Of a DNA stretch of 64,000 nucleotides, positions 13,309 to 25,200 are shown piece after piece. The DNA is taken from assembly GCF_000143415.4 (NCBI RefSeq), contig NW_003314340.1:317951-381950 (forward strand). Direction: 5' to 3'. Numbering within the stretch: the first letter of the stretch is position 1; each line of letters begins with the position of its first letter. The position numbers and the translations under genes were made by a program. Under the pieces are notes generated by a model. It did not search any database. It was not told where the DNA came from and saw only the letters and a list, made by a program, of their open reading frames with translations. Origin of the DNA: Selaginella moellendorffii (Eukaryota; Streptophyta; Lycopodiopsida; Selaginellales; Selaginellaceae).

Positions 13309-13388
13309 ACCTCGGGCACTTTAGGGGCCAGAGGGGCCGAGGTTATTTGAATAACCTCGGCCCCCTGGGCAACCAAAGTGCCCGAGGT
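13309..13388. repeat. 80-bp near-perfect palindrome upstream of the ParB-methyltransferase gene
   Basis: Two 39-nt arms surround a 2-nt centre (TG). The outer arm is ACCTCGGGCACTTT and its complement. The inner arm is GGGGCCGAGGTTATT and its complement. Only a few mismatches fall between them. GC content is far above the surroundings. It sits in the ~620-bp spacer between the divergent SWIM transposase and the ParB-methyltransferase gene. Confidence 0.85.
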
Positions 13389-13483
13389 AGAGTCTAGGCC
13401 CACTTTATTTTTTTTTTCTCTTTGACTGTTTGAATTTCTCATTATCTTTATTTAGTTTGACTAAAAAAATTTTTCTCTTGCAG

Positions 13484-16400
13484 AAAAGGAAAATTGTAAC
13501 ACATAAAAAGGTTGTTGGAGCCAAGAAGACACGAGAAATTCAATTCGGCACTGACGACGACATCACAATCGACATATCCATTGGCACAATAGAGACACAT
13601 TTAGTTAGAGATTCACCACCTCCACCACCTCCATCGCCACCTCCACCACCACCATTGCCACCACCACTGCCACTATTGCTTCTGCCCCCGCCGCCACCGC
13701 CACCACCACTGCCACTATTGCCTCTACCCCTGCCACCACCGCCACCACCACCAACGCAAATCCCTGAAGTTGGGCAATCTAGTGGTGTTCACGATAGGGA
13801 ACCTGAGGAGCAGCTTGGAGCTGAAAGAGTTGCAGACCTTCCTAACAATGTGGTGGATAAGCGCTTCCAAGAGACTGTTATGTGGACAAGGGAAAAAGCA
13901 GTTCACTAAACACTTGAGGCGCTCAAGTGGCCAGGCCCTTGTGACTTGATCAGAGAAATCCCCCTTTGCCGTTTGCAGCAAACGAACCTTGTCCGCACAA
14001 CATCCAAGTATGTCAACCCGGATATATACAGCTTGTTCAAACAGAATGGCCTTGCAACAAATATAGGTATGTTTCTAGTCTCTTTTTGCAAGCCAGGAAC
14101 AACGGAGATCATTACTGTCACACTCAAGATTGTGAATAGCTGGGATCCTATTTGGAGAAGGAAGTCCCTAGAATTTGATGACATGCTTATCAGACATCCT
14201 GAGACTCGACAGCTTGCGGGGACAATGTTCCAAATTATTGACGGTAACCACCGATATAGAGCTTGGATGAAGTGTATTGACGATCATTTTCGCGATGATC
14301 CTGTCTACCATATCAACGTTCCAGTCGGCCATGTCTATGCGAGGGGACCTTTGGATGTCAACAGACTTATTTTGGCTTGCCAAAAGATCAATGCTTAAGT
14401 TTTATAATTTTACCTCTAACTCCACTTTAACTTGTTTTGTTGTGTTTAAATGTAGGCTTGGGTAGTTCACTGTTCAAAAACAAAACCTTGTCCATGACAT
14501 CGAGCAACTTCGATTTTTGGTAGACTTGAGTAAGGATGACATCTGCCAACATTATGGTGATGATCTCACAACACTTGTTCGGCACTCACACACTCAAAAT
14601 GATGGTACAACTTGGTTCAACAACCCAATCAGTTTTAAGCTCGCTGTATGTCTTTCCCTTTTATTTTATAAAAGCCTCTTTTAATTGTTTACGTTTTTAG
14701 CCTTTGGTGAAGGTCAAGCAGGATGCTTACGAACTTGCATATCTGGAGAAGAGTCGGGAAGAGCTCTCAGCTGAGTTCGTACAAATTGAGCACAAAATTC
14801 AGCATGCAAAGTCCTCAAAGTTGAAGAAACTAATATGCATTGCAGACAATCGCAGGCCGAGATTTCTAAGACTGTTTTTTAATATATATTGTTTACAGGT
14901 ATCTTCGATATAGAGGCATGCCATTTGAGGCACCAGTTTGCACTCGACTTGTTGCAAAGGGTGTAAAGGATGGAGGAATGTACCCAACAATGTTTGCGAG
15001 AGTTCCGAAGGCATGGAAGATAGAATGCCCTTGGGAGTTAGAGCTCCTAGGGAAGGAGACCTCTACACTAGATCGCGAGGAAATTATCAATGCTAGCAAC
15101 GATGGCAATGCAAGTGACGATGGAGACGAGGATGAGGAAGCTCCAGATCAAGTTCGTGTTCCACCACCAGACAGTCAGGAACAAGCTCCAATTCAACCAT
15201 CAAACAACCAAGATCCGGATCAGGTTCTACCAGTAAATAACGATGACCAAGTGGTTCACAGAATATCACATCGACCTCGAGGTAAGCAAAAGTGAATTTT
15301 ACAAACTAAAGGTGGTAATACATGTTTTTTGCAGCAATGACTGTTGGTAGTAATTTCATTCCAGCTCGACGAGATGCTTGTGAAGAGGAGTTGGAGGAAC
15401 TCTCATCGACAATATGCCATATGACAGTATTATATTATTTATTACTTTTTTCATTCACTTAGCTCTTTTATAGGTCCGTCCAGTGTCCCCAATAACACGA
15501 GGCATTGTAGGTATCTTCATTAGCTCTTATAGTAGATTATTGACATCTTTCACGGAAGACAACATCGACATGGATATACGTCGCCAGTTCAACCGTTGAT
15601 GCTAAAAGATACAAAGGCCCGTGCTCCCAGTTGCGGACTTCATTCTCTTCGACTTTCCAAATGGTCTTTCAGATATCGATGGGAAAGTTAAGGATTGGAA
15701 CTTTCTCACACCTGACCACTTGCACGATGCATTCCTATTGTCCGAAGGACTTATGCTCGAAGCTGGCCATGTCGTCTTCATCCTACCGAATGACGCCAAC
15801 TAGATGTATGAGCTTATGACGTGTGCAGTAGAAGTTCATTTCAAGTCATTCTCTTCCAGATGCATCATGGATCCTATTGGCGTTGATACGAGGGGTGTCC
15901 AAGGGAAGCCTGAAAAGGTGAGTATGTATTTTATATTTTTATCTAATTTCTAAACATTTTTATTTTCCAGGTTATGATGTGGACCTATCATGCCTTCTAC
16001 AGAAACACACATGATGGGTTTCGTGATAGCGAATGTGCAGCATGTGTTTTGCCTAGGTATGACAGTTCCACTAACATCATACCCAACTTTATGGATGAGC
16101 AGATCCACAACACATTTCCAGGGTACCGATTCCAAACTCCATCGGCAATGCAAGTCTTGCTTGAGCTCTATTACCCACCAGATGGTGTTGTGATTGATTG
16201 CACAGCAGGTAGCAGTTCTATGGTGGAGGAAGCATGTGACTCTAGTAGGTCGGTGTTTGCTATTGAAGAACATCATTTCTTCAAACGCCGGCTCAGAGGA
16301 TTTCATGAGTTGCCTTCAACCTCAAGGAGGTAAATTATGTTTATTAAAATTTCAATATATATTTCATTCTATTTTATAGATCACAGTCACCTAGAGTTTC

Positions 16401-16533
16401 TAGAATTGGAGGCTTTGGAAGTCTCCCTGACTATGCAGAAGCCATGGCTCAAAATATGCAAGGTGAATCTTCCCCACAATACCAATATAGGAGGAAGTAT
16501 AAAAGAAATCATTATGTTGATGATGAGGCATAA
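13484..16533 (+). pseudogene. ParB-like domain + N6/N4 DNA methyltransferase gene (E1), with nonsense mutations
   Basis: Exons recognisable by frame and GT-AG sites: 13484-~14395 (acceptor CTCTTGCAG), 14456-14645, 14701-~14880, ~14898-15281, ~15334-15435, 15474-15917, 15971-~16330 and ~16381-16533. The product order is: Lys-rich start, long proline run (13612-13755), ParB-like core with IIDGNHRYRAW (14234-14266), a charged spacer with an acidic tract DDGDEDEEAPD, then a methyltransferase domain. Motif IV is FDFPNG in the DPPY position (15648-15665), followed by LLSEGLMLEAGHVVFILPN. Motif I is DCTAGSSS (16196-16219), followed by SVFAIE. Motif IV before motif I is the beta-class order of bacterial N6-A/N4-C enzymes (N6_N4_Mtase family). 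Five in-frame stops break it: 13907, 14463, 15597, 15603 and 15801. The donor after 14395 also looks lost. The true start exon is not resolved. Confidence 0.8.
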
Positions 16534-16953
16534 GAAAGTTAATTGCATCCTTACATAAAATGGAAAGCTTGTTATATGTTAGATGTCAGTGAAAGTGTCA
16601 GATGTCAGTAAAATTGTCAGATGTCAGTGTCAGATACCATAATTATAGATTATCATTCTCACCTGTCACCATCATTTTGTAGTGCTTGTGTGTTGCCATC
16701 TCCTCCTTCAACATTTTATAAACAATTGTATGTGATATGATAGCACCTTCTAGAACAAGGTATGTTACCTACAACTAATATCATTTTATTATATTTTTTC
16801 TTTTAATAGTGATAATACTATAGTATAGTAAAGTAATTCTAGATCTTACATTCCACTATAGGGTGGCCTTAAAACCCCATATTTTGTACTAGCCAATGCA
16901 GTGTTTCCCAAGGGGATGTTGTTCCTCACCATGAAGCGATAGTGGGTATGTGT

Positions 16954-17391
16954 CTATAACTCATTCTTGAATCTATTGTACATCCACACGTGCACATTTT
17001 CCAGACCTGCCGTTGAGCAATTCTTACAGTGCTCAAGAAAAGTTTGTAAACCCATAGAGCCATTTGTCTTGTCCAAGAAAAAGTAGTATATTAGACACCG
17101 AATGTAATAGTGTTCTGTGCTTTCAAGTAGTCCCGCCATGTCAGGAGCAAGATCTTGCAAAAACATGTGGCATTGCTCTTGAAGCACTGGAGGCAATCCC
17201 TCTCTAGTAGCAAGATCCGGAATTTCACATATAGGGAGTTCTAATTCAGCTTCACTAGAGCCCTCGGCAGAAAAAGGATTGTTATGTGGAGGTGAAGGTG
17301 GAATGTTGGTAGAATTTGGGGATGGAGGTGGAGATTGATATGAAATGCTGGGGGGCCAAGTACGATTAGCAATGGGTCCCCTTTGAGCCAT
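16954..17391 (-). CDS. Unknown protein, 145 aa (E1)
   Basis: The ATG at 17391 gives MAQRGPIANRTWPP, a Ser/Pro-rich N-terminal third, then a folded-looking part with LPICEIPDLATREGLPP, HYYIRCLIYYFFLDK and VHVWMYNRFKNEL. The frame is open to 16954. It converges with the ParB-methyltransferase gene, whose end is at 16533. No family is recognised. It may be the last exon of a longer gene, because a more upstream frame continues past the ATG. Confidence 0.45.
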   Translation of the reverse strand: MAQRGPIANRTWPPSISYQSPPPSPNSTNIPPSPPHNNPFSAEGSSEAELELPICEIPDLATREGLPPVLQEQCHMFLQDLAPDMAGLLESTEHYYIRCLIYYFFLDKTNGSMGLQTFLEHCKNCSTAGLENVHVWMYNRFKNEL

Positions 17392-17483
17392 TTCAATATA
17401 AACTTCTAAGGAGCTCAAGGAGAACACAAAACCTACAATGACTATAACTTTTCTAGATAGTTTATATACTAAGTTTTAGTCTT

Positions 17484-17625
17484 GGGAATGAGGTTTATTT
17501 ATTATGACACTGACAATACTCAAATTCTTGGGAATGAGGTTTATTTATTATGACACTGACAATACTCAAATTCTTGGAAATGAGGTTTATTTATTATGAC
17601 ACTGACAATACTCAGATTCTTTAAA
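17484..17625. repeat. Three tandem copies of a ~53-bp unit
   Basis: The unit contains GAATGAGGTTTATTTATTAT followed by GACACTGACAATACTCA and is repeated three times with few changes. Related short words (GATGTCAGT, GTCAGATGTCAG) recur at 16580-16645. These could be subterminal repeats of E1, which would place an E1 end not far to the right. Confidence 0.75.
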
Positions 17626-17639
17626 TGTCAGTCTTAGAA

Positions 17640-18730
17640 ATGGGGCTTCATAATCATAGCTTTCTTGTAAACATAAAAGCTTCTAGAATTTTAGATTATC
17701 ATGTATACACATGCTCTATCATTATGATGAATCCTACTTTGCTACACATATATTCTTTTCTACACATGCCAAATGTCTAGGGAAATAAATTGCAAGGAAA
17801 TATAGACCACATTATAATGGTAGAACACGTTGGCATGCTACCATTCTCTCATGTGAGATTGCCTTTCAGTCTTGGAAATGTAGATAAAGTTGATTCTTTG
17901 ATGTGATATTACTTTTGAGTCTTTCGAAAGATTTTGATTTCTTTTATCATTATTTACAAACAATTCCTAAAAACTTTTAATGAGGATTCACTGCAAAATA
18001 TACCTTGGTCTTATCATATGAGAGGATTGCGATATAGGCAAGCAATAGAGTTTTTAATATGAATTAATATGTAAATTACAAATGTCATGGAAAGTTTTAT
18101 GGAGTAGATTTCTTGGTGCTTTCCGCTATGCTGTTCATTTCTTCATATCTCTTGCTCTAGACTGTTGTTTAAGAAGTAACAGGAGCATTTTTATCAATTG
18201 TGATAGTGGTCTTCACATTCCCAGATGGGTAATAAGGACCAGGAGTCTAATATGGAGATTGTGGTAGTGAAACAAAATTAACATTCTCACATTCCTTTGC
18301 ACTATAACTCTTACTCACAGATCTTGTATTTTCCTTGCTTCCCATCTTCTCAAGAACCCTAAAAAATCTTTTGAATGAAGGAATAGTATCTACAATTGTA
18401 AAAGTATTCAAAATATTAAGTAGTCAAATAAAATATGACAGCTGTAACAATTGTCATAATAAAATAATATAGTTTTATAAAATATAGGTTCTCATAAACT
18501 TTGTCTTTTCTAAAAAATTCAATCTTATAGAAACTTTTAACTTAGATATTTATGTATTTTAATATTTTAAAGTTTGCTAGAACCTTCATTTGTTCAATTT
18601 AGATCTCCTTTGTAATATTTCTTATTGACTATGTTGACTTGAGTTGACATGTGTTGAATTGAGCTCAACTCAACTTTGGACCATCCCCCACAGCTCCAAG
18701 CATCCAGTTCAAACGAATCAATAAACCTGA
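17640..18730. other. AT-rich stretch ending in a TIR-like sequence
   Basis: I see no gene. At 18655-18700 the plus strand reads GAGCTCAACTCAACTTTGG, then ACCATCCCCCACAGC. This resembles, in the same orientation, the outer end of the right TIR near 34140-34180. It may be a diverged terminus. Confidence 0.4.
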
Positions 18731-18965
18731 AATTTAGAATTGCTCATAAGTATGAGACACAAAATCCCTAGGCCCCAAATGGAGCTGGAAAGGGTGCCAC
18801 GTGGTAGTGGCCGAAGCGAAAGCCAAACGAGCGTAACACATTTGAACTAAAAGCTCCGACTTGAAAGGTCGAGAGCGGGAGTGGAACTCCCAACAAAGTG
18901 CTCGAGGAACAAGCACAAAGCGAGCAATAAGCAAGGCTCCAAAAAGGGACCCAAAAGGACCAACA

Positions 18966-19520
18966 CATGACACATGGAAGTGTTCGAGATGGAGTCCGAG
19001 ATGGACCGAGATGGAGTCCGAGATGGAGTCCGAGATGGACCGAGACGGAGTCCGAGCTGGACCGAGACGGAGTCCGAGATGGACCGAGACGGAGTCCGAG
19101 ATGGAGTCCAAGATGGAGTCCAAAGTGGAGTCCGAGATGGACCGAGACGGAGTCCGAGATGGACCCGAGATGGAGTCCGAGATGGAGTCCGAGGTGGAGT
19201 CCGAGACGGAGTCCGAGATGGAGTCCGAGATGGACCGAGATGGAGTCCGAGATGGAGTCCGAGATGGACCTGAGATGGAATCCGAGATGGAGTCCGACAA
19301 GGACCCGAGATGAAGTCCGAGGTCGAGACCAAGACCGGGACCAAGACCAAGACCGAGACCAAGACCGGGACCAATACCGAGACCGGGACTGAGACCAGGA
19401 CCGAGACCGAGACCGAGGCCGAGACCGAGACCGAGATTGAGACTGAGGCGGAGGCCGAGACTGAGTCCGAGTCCCAGTTCAAGTCCGAGTCCGAGTCCGA
19501 GTCCAAGTCCGAGTCCGAGA
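18966..19520. repeat. GA-rich minisatellite (GATGGAGTCCGA / GAGACC units)
   Basis: About 550 bp are built from 12-bp units close to GATGGAGTCCGA that grade into 6-bp units close to GAGACC (19310-19450), then GAGTCC. Most frames are open because the units lack stops, so the long reading frames here (up to 335 codons on the minus strand) are repeat artefacts. It lies between E1 and the LTR fragment. Confidence 0.9.
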
Positions 19521-19651
19521 GGGTGAAAGCCCAAAGCATTCGTCTCCCAGACCCTGGGGGGTTTGGTAAGCTCCAAAAGTATAGTAAGGGGGAGGACTGC
19601 AGTGGAGCCAGTTTGGCCAGGAAAGGCCAATTTAGCCCAGGAAGGGCCAGA

Positions 19652-21417
19652 CCCAGTGTTGGGTGATGAACTGACCACTGGGAAGTCCAAGACTAGAGTG
19701 AATACGGACCGACAAGCGGGGTAGCTTAGTGAAGTGTTCAAGAGCCGGCTCTAGTTCCCCCGGGAGATCAACTAGCCGATGCTCCCAGTCCAAGTGTGGG
19801 TGGCACTACCTACTTGGATACCAGGCGTGGCTCAATGGAACCTCGCTCTAAGCCCATGGCTAGAGCACCCAATGGTGGAAGGCGGGGAGAGTACCCAGGT
19901 GGCTCGCGTAAGGCCACGGTATTCCGAAGTGTTGTCCCAAAGTCCCAGACTGTGGAAAGGACAAGGAGCAGTCCTTTGGTGTGGTGGCCAAGGATACGGT
20001 CATGTGGTGAGGAAGTCCTAGAGGACCATGGGACTTAGTGGTCAGGCTTGTGGGCCTCAATCCAGTGGCAATGTTGGCTAACACGGCCAAGGGCAGAAAG
20101 GGACTTAGTGGGGACAGACAGAGGGATATTGAGGAAGGCTGTTCCCCTTGTCAGTGGGCATCCTAAGGATGCTAAGGAGTGGATCTGGGATGACCACTCA
20201 CGGATGGTTGGCTTAGTCTTGGAGAGACAAGACTGTGTTGCAAGTGGTATTGGACTACCGGTGCAGCAAAGGTGATTGGGCATGGCTTTAGCGTAACAGG
20301 CTGCTATGTCGGTGGTACCTTTGAGTGTCGGTCATGGGATCGGACATGTGGAGCACTTGGACCAGGTGCAAGGGTGGAGTGGCATGGATGCCACTTTTGG
20401 GGCTAGCAAGTCCCAAGTCCTGAATTGGACTTATGGAGGTTGTGAATGAGACACCTCCAAGTGGTCAGAGGTGTGGTTAAATGACTAAAGTAGAATGGAA
20501 AAATTAGTCGCTTACAACTTGGTATCGGAGCTATTCCTTAGCCCGACTCTTATTGGTGGCCAAGTATACCACCACTTGTATTGGAATTGGAAGGTCCTAG
20601 ATATGGACCTATCCTCGAGGAGTAGCATGTCGAGAGGACATGGCTCTCCACTCAAGCTCATGCGTGAACTTGTGCACGATATGGTGGATGGAAAAGGGGC
20701 CAGTAAGAGAACAACTTTGGGATCTTGGGAACAATATAAGGGTTTCCTCAGAGAGCTGAGGATGTGATTCAGATAAGCATTTGACGCAGCAAATGAGCTA
20801 ATGTAGTTGTGGTAAACAACTATAGTTGGGATCACCGGAAAGATGCAGACTCCAAAACAATAAAGGAGTCACAAGATTACCCTTATATGGTTGAAGCTGG
20901 TACTCATAAATTTGAGACCCGAATTGTTGACCGTGGGAGGTCAAATACAGAAGAGGACACAAGTCCTCGAAATGGTAGCCGGGGCTACCTCTAATAAATG
21001 CTGGAACAACCCAAGGAGTGGGGGTGTACTCAGAGGATGAGTTGGTATTCTCATCACATGGACAAGTGGTCCTAAGGGGCAAAAGGTTGCCCCAAGAGAA
21101 CAAATCAAGTATCGGAGTAACACTTGCAAAGATGGTCCTTGTGAGTAAGACCTGAATACAAGAAGTTGTATTTCAGTGAGCTAGCACCTCAAAAATAGGA
21201 CCTTATGGGTCGTTGGATTAACAAAGTCCAAAATGCTAGATGACTCAAGTGGAGTCGGGGAATGGTCTTAGGGGATTGGTTGAGGCATTTGGACTGAGGT
21301 GTATGGTGCCCCATGAGGTGTGGGGAGGATCATAAGATCCAAGTATGAGAACAGTAGATATCTCATTGATGGTAGAATGTGCCATACTAAAGTTGTGGGA
21401 AAGATATTCCCAGAAGA
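19652..21417 (+). mobile_element. LTR-retrotransposon fragment (LTR plus primer-binding site)
   Basis: At 20519-20533 the sequence TTGGTATCGGAGCT matches the usual primer-binding site for initiator tRNA-Met (TGGTATCAGAGC) with one change. It directly follows a candidate LTR end (CTTACA). The LTR may start at TGTTGGGTGATGAAC near 19652, giving about 860 bp. The following 900 bp hold no intact gag and stop at the left repeat of E2. No second LTR is present, so this is a truncated copy. Confidence 0.55.
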
Positions 21418-21441
21418 AAGCTCTATTTCGTTAAAGTGGGA
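21418..21441 (+). repeat. E2 left terminal inverted repeat (24 bp)
   Basis: Exact inverted match to 33850-33873. A perfect 24-bp match 12.4 kb away is not expected by chance. Confidence 0.75.
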
Positions 21442-22216
21442 TTTATTCAGTAAAATGGGACTAGGTACAAATTTTCAAGTATTTGAAAATGACGTGAAAT
21501 TATATGTTTTTTGTCCAGGGGCTAGACATATCTGGGGCATGGTGACTAGCGCGGTGACTTTGTGTCCAGACTGAGTCCATCTGGTTGTATAATAAATCTC
21601 ATTGTCAAGGTGAACAAGCCGAATCTGAAGCTAAAGAAGAGCGATGGCATGCGCGCACACACTATTTGTTTGTTCATTGAACGTGTGGTGAGCTTTCCAA
21701 GATGAACGTCATTCCTATTAGCCAGACATATAACTTAATGGTGAGAACATTTAGATATTATTCAATGTTATCTTTTTCTAATGAATCTAATTGTGAAGGT
21801 GTAGCAAGAGGCATTGCTAGTCTGGAGAAGTCATTTAACTCATTTGACCCTTAGTGTATTTTCATGAAACTAAATAACATTCATATTGTTAAGGAATTTC
21901 TCTAGTACCTTTTTTTTACAACATAGAGGCTTGCATTTCTTTCAAAGGTGATTTAGTAAAAGGCCTGAGGGCACATGCCATTCTATTTCTCAGACCGGTA
22001 TTAAGATATACTAGTGCAAAGGGAAAAAGGTATTTGGTGATCAAGTAAATGGCATGAGGGCACACGCCATTATAAGCCTAAGCGCTAGTGGACACCTCCT
22101 TTTTGGTGTCACGCCTCACGCCTCACGCCATCACGCCATGCCATCACGCCTCCTCTGATTCAGATTCGGATTATTCACCTTGAAATAAAATACATTAGAA
22201 ACTTAGTAAAGGAATA

Positions 22217-25200
22217 TTAATGAATCTCACCTTGAACCCGGGTTATGAATGCTCTTGCTGCATCTCTTGCATGGTCTGGCAAGGTGATGGTGGCACTCTG
22301 CTTCCGCATCCAACCATGCACAACATTATCCACCGATATGCTCATGCTGGGATCCCTTGGATTCAGCACCCATCTCTTTTCTAGGCAATCCTTCGTATAT
22401 CCGGAACTTGGCTTGAACCACTCCACAGTTACATTGAAGGAGTTAGTTTCCGCGTCCTCCTCTACATCAGTGATGCAGCACCCCACCCATATCATTTGTT
22501 TTTTATTACTGGGTCTGACAAGCACGACCATTCCTTTGCAAACCTGTACTGGATTGAATGCTGAATCCGGCTTCTTGTTCCTCGGCCCACAACAGTGATC
22601 CTCAACATCGTTATTTGTCACTGCATTTCCAGAGGACATTGTTCCGCTACTATCTGGTGCTCTGGGTTCTGGCCAAAAGGACTCTTCCAATTCTTCATAT
22701 ACAACCGGCCCATTTTGGATAGTAGATATAATCTTCTCCCAGTATTCGAGCAAAGGCTTGCACCTCTTAAAATAGGATTCTCCACCAAACACCAACCCCC
22801 TCTTCCAGAAGGCAATATGCTGTCTAATCCCGGCCACTATACTTTCCTGGTCTTTGAGTCCATCTGGGTGCATCGGCCGTGGGGAACCCTGAGGAATCAT
22901 AGGTTCCCCAGTTATGGGATCTCTCTTGAAGAGTTCAATGCCGTCCATTGGCAGCCACACTGTGTCCCATTCTCTCATCTTGTACCTCATCACTGGAGCA
23001 CCGTCACGCATGCTGAAATGAAACTGAAGAGGCTTGGAGTGGCCAATCAGCATTTCAGATCCGTCCCTGATGTAGCCTCTTACAAACCCCTTAAAGTCTG
23101 GAACCTCTGTCACAAGTGCAGCTTCAACAGTGCCTTTGATGCAATTTTGGAATTCATCGTAGAGTTGTGGGACGGTGAGGACATTGGATCGCCGTAGGGA
23201 CTCTGCCAGGTGACTGAACATGGCATCGACGTCTTCATGAGTGTGCCCAACCATGAGAAAGCCAAGTGTAACCATTTCAAATATGCCTTTGGCAACAAGC
23301 ATCGCCAAGTACGCGAAGATGTACATGTTTTTGTTCTCATTGCCAGCATTGTCTGTTTGGAGCAGAAGATGGGGTGGAAGGCCACATCGGCCGCAAGAAC
23401 TTCCTTGAGATTCTGCTTCGTTTGGATGAGGCTGTGCATTCACCGGGCGACCAGCCTCGTCGGAATGGCATGAGGCCTCACGTGATAACCCCACAATCTG
23501 ACGGCCAACATATTCACTGGGATGGCATGGGGCCCCACGCGATACTGCAAGCCTTTGCTCCTCCTCTAGCTGAACCCTGTATGGGGTTCGATCGACAAGG
23601 GCCTTATGCAAGGGTTGGCCGTTCAGCTCAGTCTGCGCACTTTGCAGAGACCTTAAGTGTTTTGCTAGGGACGCAATCATCATGTTTGCACTCCCGCCAC
23701 CCCATAGAGGTACAAAGAAGTTCCCATAGTTCTGGGCACCATGCCCATGAGCGATTATGCCAAACAGAGACACAGGCAGCTGCATGGATGAAGAGATTGC
23801 CTTGGGGGCAGGATTGAGTCGAGGTAAGCATGTCTTTTTCTGGTCCATTTTGTCGTGGATGATGCAGAGGTAAGAGTCAGGTCTCTCCATGGAGAGAATC
23901 CTGTTATGATAATATGCAGTCCTGCAGCTTCTCTGCTCGATGTTGTGGTCGAGCCGCCTTCTAACCAACGTCTCTCGCTCTTGAGCGCTGCAAGAATTCT
24001 TCGACAAAGCCATTTTGATAGCAGTGCACTCGTCACACTTTGAAAAGTTGGAGTACTTTCCTATACTCACATCCTTGAACCTGTTGCTCCACAATCTACT
24101 AAATCTAGATTGGCTCAGCTTCCTGTAGCCATTACTCTGGAGTTCCCGATTCACATCTTCCAATATGACCCCCTTGGTATACATGGAAGGGAGAACTCGT
24201 TGGGTGTCTCGTGTTCCATCTTCCAAAAGGCAGGTTTTATGTGGTTGCTGCTCGCTACATGTCTCGACAAACCTCTTGAAGATTGCCTCTCCATATACAA
24301 CATGACCCCTGGTTTTGTGCGTACCGTCGTTCCAATGGACTGCCTGTTGAACCCTTTGTTCCTCAAACTCAGTTTTGATTCTATAGAATGTGCTTCGAGG
24401 GACTCCATAAATGATTCTCCATGCCTTCATGCAGACCAAACCCCTATGGAAGACCATGCCCCCCACCTGATGTTCTGAAGCATCAACAGATGACCGTAAT
24501 GCCTCATACACAAAATTGCGAGCTACCTTCCAGGACAATGTCTTGTATCTTGCTCTCTCCTCTTCAATAGCATCCCAATCAGCATGTTGATAGCACCTCC
24601 TCTTGCAACAAGCAACTGTCGAGACCATTCGAACCTCCATCGCCATTTTCTGCCTTTTCGGTTCGTTGCTCAGATCCCTTTGGCTGCGCTTTAGGAAGAT
24701 GTACTTTCTTTTCCCATGAAGAGATGTTCTATCATCAGTTATAGTGGTGTTTGATTGTGAATCCTTCACATTCTCAAACACTAAATGCCTCAATTTCCAC
24801 CGCACAATGTTTCCAATAGTCAGACTGTTTTCTTCTATGTCAACAACCTCTAAAATCGCAACTCCAATATCATCCCAGCCCAATTCTTGATTAGCAACCG
24901 CATCTCTTGGATCGACAACTGTGGCTAAGCCCTCAGCTACCACCTCCCCCTCGGGGTTGTTTAGAAACACCTTTGCCTGAATCCATGTAGCACGGTTCTT
25001 AAGATCCACGAAGGGAACATGTGTCGCACTTGCGCTGTCCCCAACATCTGCTTTCTTCTGCAGATTTTTCAAGGTAACAACAACATTTACCCCGACGACC
25101 ATCTCTCCTCGTTCAATAGCGACCACATTCCCATCGAAGACAGTCTTTACTGATATAGCAGCATTGCCTTCCCCAAGCTTTTGACAGTGTATAACAAAGT

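Noticed and set aside
13612-13755. Separate proline-rich cell-wall gene
   Set aside because: The proline run is in frame with the exon leading into the ParB-like domain and has no signal peptide or extensin SPPPP pattern.
13484-16533. Bacterial contamination as the source of the methyltransferase gene
   Set aside because: The gene has several GT-AG introns of plant size and lies in a continuous stretch of plant transposon sequence.
18734-19741. 335-codon minus-strand frame rich in Ser-Asp and Gly-Leu repeats
   Set aside because: It is produced by the GATGGAGTCCGA minisatellite, which is open in most frames; no non-repeat domain is present.
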